From Arenicola marina (Eukaryota; Annelida; Polychaeta; Arenicolidae), in NCBI GenBank assembly GCA_964019135.1, contig OZ025258.1, positions 27,584,186 through 27,648,185 on the forward strand: 64,000 nt of DNA. Direction: 5' to 3'. The translations under genes and the position numbers were made by a program. Below are positions 26,701 through 38,700 of this stretch, piece after piece (position 1 is the first letter of the stretch; each line of letters opens with the position of its first letter). The notes below the pieces were generated by a model. It had not been told where the DNA came from and made no database searches. It saw only the letters and a list, made by a program, of their open reading frames with translations.

Positions 26701-29700
26701 TTTTTAGGGCATGGGCGGAACATCTAACGATGCCCAACAGTCTTGTGTATGTGATAACATTTAGGTTTTAAACGAAAATGGTTTAATGGTTTCTTTGAAG
26801 ATAGTGTCACCAGGCGTCCGTTTCACTGGCTCGGGGAACTAATTTGGTAGAGTAACGATAGGTGGTTTAATGCATAGACTTCTGTATTGTCGGCACAGTG
26901 TATCAGGGTCCAATCTCTCGTTATATGCCTTACTCTGTTTGTAACTCTGCCGTCTCCGCGGCTACTTAAATATATAGTCACTCTGATCGCATGCGGGTGG
27001 GTTGCCTTGGGTCTCGACCCACCCTCAGGGTGACCCACTGGCAAGGCGAAGACTGTGACGGGCTGTGCTCGCATGAAGATTACCAGCCTGGGCGTACGTT
27101 AAGGCATTCGAAAGATAATGCGCAGCGGGACAAACAGACAGACAGATAGACACACACACAGACTAACGGAACACACCGACATAAGACGAAAATGGAACAT
27201 TTTCGTGTTTCGGACTCGTTAATTGGACGGTCAAGCAGAGCTTGAGAAGGGACGAAAATGGGAGTTTTGGGACTACTTCGACCATTTTAAGACCCATCGC
27301 CGCTCGCTCATTGATTGTTCGGCCTGGCGTTCGAGACCATATCGCCCAGTGAAAGCTGTAGCCAGGCCAAATTGCTGGCTGAAAGCGCAAATTAGACCCC
27401 AAATATCGTGATGTGCTGGACGAGCGCCATCTAACGGCTGCTGTTCAACGCCGGCTATTTTTCCAGGTCGAGGGGGTCGTTTAGAGTGAATACGTTCAAA
27501 TTCCGACTTCCTACGTGTCCTTGGTCACGCCCGAATCGCTCTTCTCGGACTCGTCATCGCTGAATTACGGTGCCCCCTAGCGGCGGAACTAAGCGTGATA
27601 GGCTAAAAGCGAAGGCGGATTCCATACCCAAGTCGACGTTTGCCCGTCTTTTGCAACCCGTCCCCGAAAGAGTGCTGGTCCATATCGCCGTTGACTCATA
27701 ATAGGAGCGTCGGCATGGAGGGGGGTGCACCTCTTGTGAGCGCTCTAGCGGCCAAACTAAGCATCCTAGAGCAATTCTGAGGTGGTTTCGATCGACCTAG
27801 CTCACATTTCTCTCTCCATTCATGCCAAATCTGGGCTCCCTAGCTCAAATATTGACCGAGTTATGGCCTTGCAAAGTTCAAAACGCCACTTGACACGTAC
27901 GCTGAATATTGATTGGCCGATTACTCGAAAACCGTTCAGTATCCGGAAAACTCTGAGCGAGTACTGCGTTTCCGCCTCTCCCTGACGAATACTCTCAAAC
28001 AAACAGCGAATCTCGAGACCCGATATTAACGAAGTTACGCGGGAAAATCTATTTCGTGACCTTGAACTTGCTGTGACCTTGACCTTGGAAGCGTGACCTT
28101 GACCTTGGAAGCGTGACCTTGACCAATATAGATATTCGTGCCCAAATACTAATGTCACGTATCACGCCAGGTGACGGTTGTCTCACTTATACCCTTCACG
28201 GAGAAATTGGAACATGGAACATTTTCGTCTTAATAAATAAGAGGGGTCCAAGTATTGAATCATGCGGCTCCTGTTGTAATAAGAGAAAGGTCTGAATCGC
28301 TATTTTCAATATGGACGTACTGCTTACTATCTTTTAAATAACTAGTTACAAGCAGACCTGCGTTTCCCGAGACCCCATATTGGTCTAATTTGTGTAAAAG
28401 AATACTTAAAGATTAATCGTGTCAAACGCTTTGGAGAGATCAAGAAATATATTGATAGGCACCTCTCCCACGTCCATCTTCTGCAGAGTCCGATCGACCA
28501 ATTCGAGGATTGCTAACTCTGATGAGTCATTTAATAACTTATTAACTTGAAAGCTTTGATATAACTGTTCAACTATAACTTTCTCAAACACTTTTGAAAA
28601 CGCGGGCAATACTGATATCGGTCTGTAATTATTTACCAAATTTTCATCGCCGCTTTTAAACACTGGAATGACTTTAGCTATTTTTAGCTTTTATCAGGAA
28701 AGATTCCAGTTGTAAGTGACTGATTGATAACATGATAGAGAGCTTCACTTATTTCTGCTTTTATGTCTTTCAGGAATTTAACAGAAATATTGTCATGCTC
28801 ATAACTAACCTTTGGCTTTAAACCATCAATGACCCTTCCGACAAGATTTGCAGAAAGAGTATTAAAGTTTAATTTATTTTTACAAGGATCATGCAGATAC
28901 TTTTGGAAGGAAATATCACAGGTCTTCTTTAGTTTTCCAGCGAGATTTGGTCCAATATTGGTGAAGAAGGCATTAAACTTAATAACTATTTCAAGTTGAT
29001 CCGAGGTTGCTTGACCGTCTATAGTGAAATCACCTGGGAGTTTTTTCTTATCCTTTGACTTGTTTTATATGTCTTTAAGAGTACTCCAGGTTTGTTTCAT
29101 ATCACTTTTACACTTTTCAAAACGGGACTAAAAATATTGTCTCTTTGCTAGTTGAATATTACGCCGTATAATGCCATTATACATACGAAAATTAGTGTTA
29201 AGGGTATCATATACGTTCACTCTCCACTGGGGTCGTTTTTACCTTTTTGTATAGTTTATCGCGAAAGGCAATCGACTTTAATATACCGGCCGTAATCCAG
29301 TTAGCTTTCTTATGCTTTCGCTTATTAAATTTAACAGTTCTGATTGGAAAATGCTTCTCTTTTATATTGAGAATAATATCTTCAATTATGTTCATTTGGA
29401 TTTGCTGTTAAACTAGTGTCCAATTTGTCGGAAATGTCAATCAATGACAGCTCATTTCTCAGGTTCAACCAATTGAGGCGTTTTAGCGCAGCTGTGTGAG
29501 GTGCGCATACAAACAAAATAAAGTAAATGGTCAGAGATCAATTTTAGAATTACTCCAGCAGTGGTTTGTAACGTATTAGGCGAAAGTTTGCAGTAAAAGT
29601 CATCTATCGAAGAGGCTCTATTTTTTGATAACCTAGTTGGAAGCGTTATTTTGTGGTGACAGTCTCGAAAAATTCACTTATGACAGCTTTATCATAAATT

Positions 29701-32700
29701 GAAGTAATTATACCATGCATTTGGTTGTATGTCATTTATTTCAGCTTAATTTTTCTTCGTGAATTTTATCGCTTTCCACAGTTGCTCTGGATGGTTGCTA
29801 GCAACGATCAACTGATACCAAAGCGTGCTTCACGTGCTTCATTTTACAAAGTCTTCACAGTGAAATTCCATTTCGCAGGAATAGATATATGTGTCTAATT
29901 ATGGGATATTTGTTTTCACGGCGAAGGGAAACGAGTGTTAAACGATGTAACATTGGATACATTCTGATCTCTCCAGGGAATCAGTGCCTTCATCATTCCC
30001 ATGGATACGCCTGGTGTTTCCTTGGGCAAGAAGGAAGACAAGCTGGGTATTAAGGCCACATCCACGTCCACCATTATTTTTGAAGACGTTCGTATTCCCA
30101 AGGACAATATGTTAGGAGAACCCGGCTTCGGCTTCGAGATTGCAATGGTAATATTACCTTAATTATTGAGGACATGCTGTAGATTTAAGTATTGAACTGA
30201 TATTAAATTCCACTCGCCTATATTTCAGTTTCTCCAAAATATCTCTATAACCGTTCAAATAATTTGTTCTACCTATGATCTCTTACTTTACAACACTTTA
30301 CGAAGCCAGCACGTTTTCATTGTTTGTACTTTACGGAAGTATTTTTGCAAGCAAAACTTCATACAACTATTGCCAACAATTACGCACCAATTGTTGTGTT
30401 GGGCGACGAGTCGTTGGATCTGACATCATTGTGTTATTGGTATCCATTGTCTACTTTCAGAAAACTCTGGACGCTGGCCGAATCGGTATTGCTGGCCAGG
30501 GACTGGGTATAGCACAGGCATGTGTCACAATACGCCGCCATTGGGACACGTTTCATCCAAACTTAAAGCCATGCTGTTGATTGAAAGGTCAACAAGGCAG
30601 TGAACATTATTAATCAGGATACCAGAAATGAATAATTTGTGTATGTTTTAAGCCACATATATGCGCAGGAGACCAGAAGCACTATGCTTAATCTCCGTAT
30701 GCTGATTCTGTCATGAATAGACATAAACAACTAAAGACGGTAAGTTGGCGTTATGTGCGGTATATAACGTATATAGTCTTGTTATCCTGTTGGTGTGACA
30801 TGTTGTTTTGAAGGCCGCGATGGAATGTGCTCTAGCCTATGCTGGACAGAGAAAGGCCTTCGGGAAGCCCATCGCTACATTCCAAGCAATACAGGTAAGT
30901 CGTGATACCCATATAAAGAAAGCATCAGCTGTGAAATCCTCAATCTAATGTAGGATGGAATCTGATGTATATTCATCATCTGTCAATGATTCGCTTAGTT
31001 AATTTGAAGCATTACTTACAAATGCCTTTTCGTTATAATACTGAATTAGCGAATCGTGTCTAGAATCCCTGCTGTCTATAAACCATGATGTCCCGAATCC
31101 CTAGTATCCAGCATCCCTAGTATCCAGCATCCCTAGTATCCAGTATCCCTAGTATCCAGCATCTCCTGTGGCAACCATCCCTAGTATCCAGCATTCCAGT
31201 GCCAACCATCCCTAATTTCCAGCATCCCTAGTAACCAGCATCCTTAGTATCCAACATCTCTAGTATCCAGCATCCCTAGTATCCAGCATCCCTAGTATCC
31301 AGCATCCCTAGTATCCAGTATCCCTAGTATCCAGCATCTCCTGTGGCAACCATCCCTAGTATCCAGCATCTCCAGTGCCAACCATCCCTAGTATCCAGCA
31401 TCCCTAATATCCAGCATTCCTAGTATCCAGCATCCCTAGTATCCAGCATCCCTAGTATCCAGAATCCCTGGCCCCACTTTTACTATGTGAGATCATCCTG
31501 AAAACAAGGATAATCCTCAAATTTGTTGACATGATTGGCTAGTTTCCTTCGTTTTTCCCAAGGCAAAACAATGATTGGCTGGATATTGTGAACGGAGGAG
31601 ATGATGCCGGACGTCTTTCCACTAATCCATCTCAATAAAGTGTGTTTTTTGTACGAATATCGTCTAATCTCATATTTCGAGATTAAGTGATCTTCGATAG
31701 TAAAAGTGGGGCCTGGTGCCCAGCATCCCTAATNNNNNNNNNNNNNNNNNNNNNNNNNNNNNNNNNNNNNNNNNNNNNNNNNNNNNNNNNNNNNNNNNNN
31801 NNNNNNNNNNNNNNNNNNNNNNNNNNNNNNNNNNNNNNNNNNNNNNNNNNNNNNNNNNNNNNNNNNNNNNNNNNNNNNNNNNNNNNNNNNNNNNNNNNNN
31901 NNNNNNNNNNNNNNNNNNNNNNNNNNNNNNNNNATCCAGCATTCCTAGTATCCAGCATCCCTAGTATCCAGCATCCCTAATATCCAGCATCCCTAATATC
32001 CAGCATCCCTAGTAACCAACATCCCTAGTATCAAACATCCCTAGTATCCAGCATCCCTAGTATCCAGAATCCCTGGTGCCCAGCATCCCTAATATCCAGC
32101 ATCCCTAGTAACCAGCATCCCTAGTATCCAACATCCCTAGTATACAACATCCCTAATATCCAGCATCCCTAGTGCCCATAATTCCTAATATTCCGAATTC
32201 TTATTACACAGAATCCCTAGTACCCATTATCATTGGTGTCCTCCATGTATCGTTAATGCGGCCTGTCTGCTGTCTAATACCCTGCCTTAATGTATCGTTA
32301 ATGCGGCCTGTCTGCTGTCTAATACCCTGCCATAATGTATCGTTAATGCGGCCTGTCTGCTGTCTAATACCCTGCCTTAATGTATCGTTAATGCGGCCTG
32401 TCTGCTGTCTAATACCCTGCCTTAATGTATCGTTAATGCGGCCTGTCTGCTGTCTAATACCCTGCCTTATTGTATCGTTAATGCGGCCTGTCTGCTGTCT
32501 AATACCCTGCCTTAATGTATCGTTAATGCGGCCTGTCTGCTGTCTAATACCCTGCCTTAATGTATCGTTAATGCGGCCTGTCTGCTGTCTAATACCCTGC
32601 CTTAATGTATCGTTAATGCGGCCTGTCTGCTGTCTAATACCCTGCCTTAATGTATCGTTAATGCGGCCTGTCTGCTGTCTAATACCCTGCCTTAATGTAT

Positions 32701-35700
32701 CGTTAATGCGGCCTGTCTGCTGTCTAATACCCTGCCATAATGTATCGTTAATGCGGCCTGTCTGCTGTCTAATACCCTGCCTTAATGTATCGTTAATGCG
32801 GCCTGTCTGCTGTCTAATACCCTGCCATAATGTATCGTTAATGCGGCCTGTCTGCTGTCTAATACCCTGCCTTAATGTATCGTTAATGCGGCCTGTCTGC
32901 TGTCTAATACCCTGCCTTATTGTATCGTTAATGCGGCCTGTCTGCTGTCTAATACCCTGCCTTAATGTATCGTTAATGCGGCCTGTCTGCTGTCTAATAC
33001 CCTGCCTTAATGTATCGTTAATGCGGCCTGTCTGCTGTCTAATACCCTGCCTTAATGTATCGTTAATGCGGCCTGTCTGCTGTCTAATACCCTGCCATAA
33101 TGTATCGTTAATGCGGCCTGTCTGCTGTCTAATACCCTGCCTTAATGTATCGTTAATGCGGCCTGTCTGCTGTCTAATACCCTGCCTTAATGTATCGTTA
33201 ATGCGGCCTGTCTGCTGTCTAATACCCTGCCTTAATGTATCGTTAATGCGGCCTGTCTGCTGTCTAATACCCTGCCTTAATGTATCGTTAATGCGGCCTG
33301 TCTGCTGTCTAATACCCTGCCTTAATGTATCGTTAATGCGGCCTGTCTGCTGTCTAATACCCTGCCTTAATGTATCGTTAATGCGGCCTGTCTGCTGTCT
33401 AATACCCTGCCTTAATGTATCGTTAATGCGGCCTGTCTGCTGTCTAATACCCTGCCTTAATGTATCGTTAATGCGGCCTGTCTGCTGTCTAATACCCTGC
33501 CTTATTGTATCGTTAATGCGGCCTGTCTGCTGTCTAATACCCTGCCTTAATGTATCGTTAATGCGGCCTGTCTGCTGTCTAATACCCTGCCTTAATGTAT
33601 CGTTAATGCGGCCTGTCTGCTGTCTAATACCCTGCCTTAATGTATCGTTAATGCGGCCTGTCTGCTGTCTAATACCCTGCCATAATGTATCGTTAATGCG
33701 GCCTGTCTGCTGTCTAATACCCTGCCTTAATGTATCGTTAATGCGGCCTGTCTGCTGTCTAATACCCTGCCTTAATGTATCGTTAATGCGGCCTGTCTGC
33801 TGTCTAATACCCTGCCTTAATGTATCGTTAATGCGGCCTGTCTGCTGTCTAATACCCTGCCTTATTGTATCGTTAATGCGGCCTGTCTGCTGTCTAATAC
33901 CCTGCCTTAATGTATCGTTAATGCGGCCTGTCTGCTGTCTAATACCCTGCCTTAATGTATCGTTAATGCGGCCTGTCTGCTGTCTAATACCCTGCCATAA
34001 TGTATCGTTAATGCGGCCTGTCTGCTGTCTAATACCCTGCCTTAATGTATCGTTAATGCGGCCTGTCTGCTGTCTAATACCCTGCTTTAATGTATCGTTA
34101 ATGCGGCCTGTCTGCTGTCTAATACCCTGCCTTAATGTATCGTTAATGCGGCCTGTCTGCTGTCTAATACCCTGCCTTATTGTATCGTTAATGCGGCCTG
34201 TCTGCTGTCTAATACCCTGCCTTAATGTATCGTTAATGCGGCCTGTCTGCTGTCTAATACCCTGCCTTAATGTATCGTTAATGCGGCCTGTCTGCTGTCT
34301 AATACCCTGCCTTAATGTATCGTTAATGCGGCCTGTCTGCTGTCTAATACCCTGCCTTATTGTATCGGTAATGCGGCCTGTCTGCTGTCTAATACCCTGC
34401 CTTATTGTATCGTTAATGCGGCCTGTCTGCTGTCTAATACCCTGCCTTAATGTATCGTTAATGCGGCCTGTCTGCTGTCTAATACCCTGCCTTAATGTAT
34501 CGTTAATGCGGCCTGTCTGCTGTCTAATACCCTGCCTTATTGTATCGTTAATGCGGCCTGTCTGCTGTCTAATACCCTGCCTTAATGTATCGTTAATGCG
34601 GCCTGTCTGCTGTCTAATACCCTGCCATAATGTATCGTTAATGCGGCCTGTCTGCTGTCTAATACCCTGCCTTAATGTATCGTTAATGCGGCCTGTCTGC
34701 TGTCTAATACCCTGCCTTAATGTATCGTTAATGCGGCCTGTCTGCTGTCTAATACCCTGCCTTATTGTATCGTTAATGCGGCCTGTCTGCTGTCTAATAC
34801 CCTGCCTTAATGTATCGTTAATGCGGCCTGTCTGCTGTCTAATACCCTGCCTTAATGTATCGTTAATGCGGCCTGTCTGCTGTCTAATACCCTGCCTTAA
34901 TGTATCGTTAATGCGGCCTGTCTGCTGTCTAATACCCTGCCTTAATGTATCGTTAATGCGGCCTGTCTGCTGTCTAATACCCTGCCTTAATGTATCGTTA
35001 ATGCGGCCTGTCTGCTGTCTAATACCCTGCCATAATGTATCGTTAATGCGGCCTGTCTGCTGTCTAATACCCTGCCTTAATGTATCGTTAATGCGGCCTG
35101 TCTGCTGTCTAATACCCTGCCATAATGTATCGTTAATGCGGCCTGTCTGCTGTCTAATACCCTGCCTTAATGTATCGTTAATGCGGCCTGTCTGCTGTCT
35201 AATACCCTGCCTTATTGTATCGTTAATGCGGCCTGTCTGCTGTCTAATACCCTGCCTTAATGTATCGTTAATGCGGCCTGTCTGCTGTCTAATACCCTGC
35301 CTTAATGTATCGTTAATGCGGCCTGTCTGCTGTCTAATACCCTGCCTTAATGTATCGTTAATGCGGCCTGTCTGCTGTCTAATACCCTGCCATAATGTAT
35401 CGTTAATGCGGCCTGTCTGCTGTCTAATACCCTGCCTTAATGTATCGTTAATGCGGCCTGTCTGCTGTCTAATACCCTGCCTTAATGTATCGTTAATGCG
35501 GCCTGTCTGCTGTCTAATACCCTGCCTTAATGTATCGTTAATGCGGCCTGTCTGCTGTCTAATACCCTGCCTTAATGTATCGTTAATGCGGCCTGTCTGC
35601 TGTCTAATACCCTGCCTTAATGTATCGTTAATGCGGCCTGTCTGCTGTCTAATACCCTGCCTTAATGTATCGTTAATGCGGCCTGTCTGCTGTCTAATAC

Positions 35701-38700
35701 CCTGCCTTAATGTATCGTTAATGCGGCCTGTCTGCTGTCTAATACCCTGCCTTAATGTATCGTTAATGCGGCCTGTCTGCTGTCTAATACCCTGCCTTAT
35801 TGTATCGTTAATGCGGCCTGTCTGCTGTCTAATACCCTGCCTTAATGTATCGTTAATGCGGCCTGTCTGCTGTCTAATACCCTGCCTTAATGTATCGTTA
35901 ATGCGGCCTGTCTGCTGTCTAATACCCTGCCTTAATGTATCGTTAATGCGGCCTGTCTGCTGTCTAATACCCTGCCATAATGTATCGTTAATGCGGCCTG
36001 TCTGCTGTCTAATACCCTGCCTTAATGTATCGTTAATGCGGCCTGTCTGCTGTCTAATACCCTGCCTTAATGTATCGTTAATGCGGCCTGTCTGCTGTCT
36101 AATACCCTGCCTTAATGTATCGTTAATGCGGCCTGTCTGCTGTCTAATACCCTGCCTTATTGTATCGTTAATGCGGCCTGTCTGCTGTCTAATACCCTGC
36201 CTTAATGTATCGTTAATGCGGCCTGTCTGCTGTCTAATACCCTGCCTTAATGTATCGTTAATGCGGCCTGTCTGCTGTCTAATACCCTGCCATAATGTAT
36301 CGTTAATGCGGCCTGTCTGCTGTCTAATACCCTGCCTTAATGTATCGTTAATGCGGCCTGTCTGCTGTCTAATACCCTGCTTTAATGTATCGTTAATGCG
36401 GCCTGTCTGCTGTCTAATACCCTGCCTTAATGTATCGTTAATGCGGCCTGTCTGCTGTCTAATACCCTGCCTTATTGTATCGTTAATGCGGCCTGTCTGC
36501 TGTCTAATACCCTGCCTTAATGTATCGTTAATGCGGCCTGTCTGCTGTCTAATACCCTGCCTTAATGTATCGTTAATGCGGCCTGTCTGCTGTCTAATAC
36601 CCTGCCTTAATGTATCGTTAATGCGGCCTGTCTGCTGTCTAATACCCTGCCTTATTGTATCGGTAATGCGGCCTGTCTGCTGTCTAATACCCTGCCTTAT
36701 TGTATCGTTAATGCGGCCTGTCTGCTGTCTAATACCCTGCCTTAATGTATCGTTAATGCGGCCTGTCTGCTGTCTAATACCCTGCCTTAATGTATCGTTA
36801 ATGCGGCCTGTCTGCTGTCTAATACCCTGCCTTATTGTATCGTTAATGCGGCCTGTCTGCTGTCTAATACCCTGCCTTAATGTATCGTTAATGCGGCCTG
36901 TCTGCTGTCTAATACCCTGCCATAATGTATCGTTAATGCGGCCTGTCTGCTGTCTAATACCCTGCCTTAATGTATCGTTAATGCGGCCTGTCTGCTGTCT
37001 AATACCCTGCCATAATGTATCGTTAATGCGGCCTGTCTGCTGTCTAATACCCTGCCTTAATGTATCGTTAATGCGGCCTGTCTGCTGTCTAATACCCTGC
37101 CTTAATGTATCGTTAATGCGGCCTGTCTGCTGCCTAATACCCTGCCATAATGTATCGTTAATGCGGCCTGTCTGCTGTCTAATACCCTGCCATAATGTAT
37201 CGTTAATGCGGCCTGTCTGCTGTCTAATACCCTGCCTTAATGTATCGTTAATGCGGCCTGTCTGCTGTCTAATACCCTGCCTTAATGTATCGTTAATGCG
37301 GCCTGTCTGCTGTCTAATACCCTGCCTTAATGTATCGTTAATGCGGCCTGTCTGCTGTCTAATACCCTGCCTTAATGTATCGTTAATGCGGCCTGTCTGC
37401 TGTCTAATACCCTGCCTTAATGTATCGTTAATGCGGCCTGTCTGCTGTCTAATACCCTGCCTTAATGTATCGTTAATGCGGCCTGTCTGCTGTCTAATAC
37501 CCTGCCTTAATGTATCGTTAATGCGACCTGTCTGCTGGCTAATACCCTGCCTTAATGTATCGTTAATGCGGCCTGTCTGCTGTCTAATACCCTGCATTAT
37601 TGTATCGTTAATGCGGCCTGTCTGCTGTCTAATACCCTGCCTTAATGTATCGTTAATGCGGCCTGTCTGCTGTCTAATACCCTGCCTTAATGTATCGTTA
37701 ATGCGGCCTGTCTGCTGTCTAATACCCTGCCTTAATGTATCGTTAATGCGGCCTGTCTGCTGTCTAATACCCTGCCTTAATGTATCGTTAATGCGGCCTG
37801 TCTGCTGTCTAATACCCTGCCTTAATGTATCGTTAATGCGGCCTGTCTGCTGTCTAATACCCTGCCTTATTGTATCGTTAATGCGGCCTGTCTGCTGTCT
37901 AATACCCTGCCTTAATGTATCGTTAATGCGGCCTGTCTGCTGTCTAATACCCTGCCTTATTGTATCGTTAATGCGGCCTGCCTGCTGTCTAATACCCTGC
38001 CTTAATGTATCGTTAATGCGGCCTGTCTGCTAATACCCTGCCTTAATGTATCGTTAATGCGGCCTGTCTGCTGTCTAATACCCTGCCTTAATGTATCGTT
38101 AATGCGGCCTCTGCTGTCTAATACCCTGCCTTAATGTATCGTTAATGCGGCCTGTCTGCTGTCTAATACCCTGCCTTAATGTATCGTTAATGCGGCCTGT
38201 CTGCTGTCTAATACCCTGCCTTAATGTATCGTTAATGCGGCCTGTCTGCTGTCTAATACCCTGCCTTATTGTATCGTTAATGCGGCCTGCCTGCTGTCTA
38301 ATACCCTGCCTTAATGTATCGTTAATGCGGCCTGTCTGCTGTCTAATACCCTGCCTTAATGTATCGTTAATGCGGCCTGTCTGCTGTCTAATCCCCTGCC
38401 TTAATGTATCGTTAATGCGGCCTGTCTGCTGTCTAATACCCTGCCTTAATGTATCGTTAATGCGGCCTGTCTGCTGTCTAATACCCTGCCTTAATGTATC
38501 GTTAATGCGGCCTGTCTGCTGTCTAATACCCTGCCTTAATGTATCGTTAATGCGGCCTGTCTGCTGTCTAATACCCTGCCATAATGTATCGTTAATGCGG
38601 CCTGTCTGCTGTCTAATACCCTGCCTTAATGTATCCTTAATGCGGCCTGTCTGCTGTCTAATACCCTGCCTTAATGTATCGTTAATGCGGCCTGTCTGCT

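Larger units (their letters stand above)
31091..32215. repeat. 16-bp minisatellite in ACADS intron 8
   Basis: The unit ATCCCTAGTATCCAGC repeats with variants (TGGTGCCC, TGTGGCAACC). It is interrupted by a 240-bp inserted element (31472-31711) and by the first N gap. Longer blocks also repeat: CATCTCCTGTGGCAACC occurs near 31160 and 31336. Confidence 0.95.

Noticed and set aside
26822..26915. tRNA gene or SINE head
   Set aside because: The A- and B-box-like sequences are weak and about 60 bases apart, and no cloverleaf can be drawn by eye.
32172..38033. Open frame of 1953 codons (+) with a 15-residue repeat, and 1797 codons on the opposite strand
   Set aside because: Both come from a 45-bp repeat whose length is divisible by three. 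The region is an ACADS intron, frames are open on both strands, and variants do not favour silent changes.
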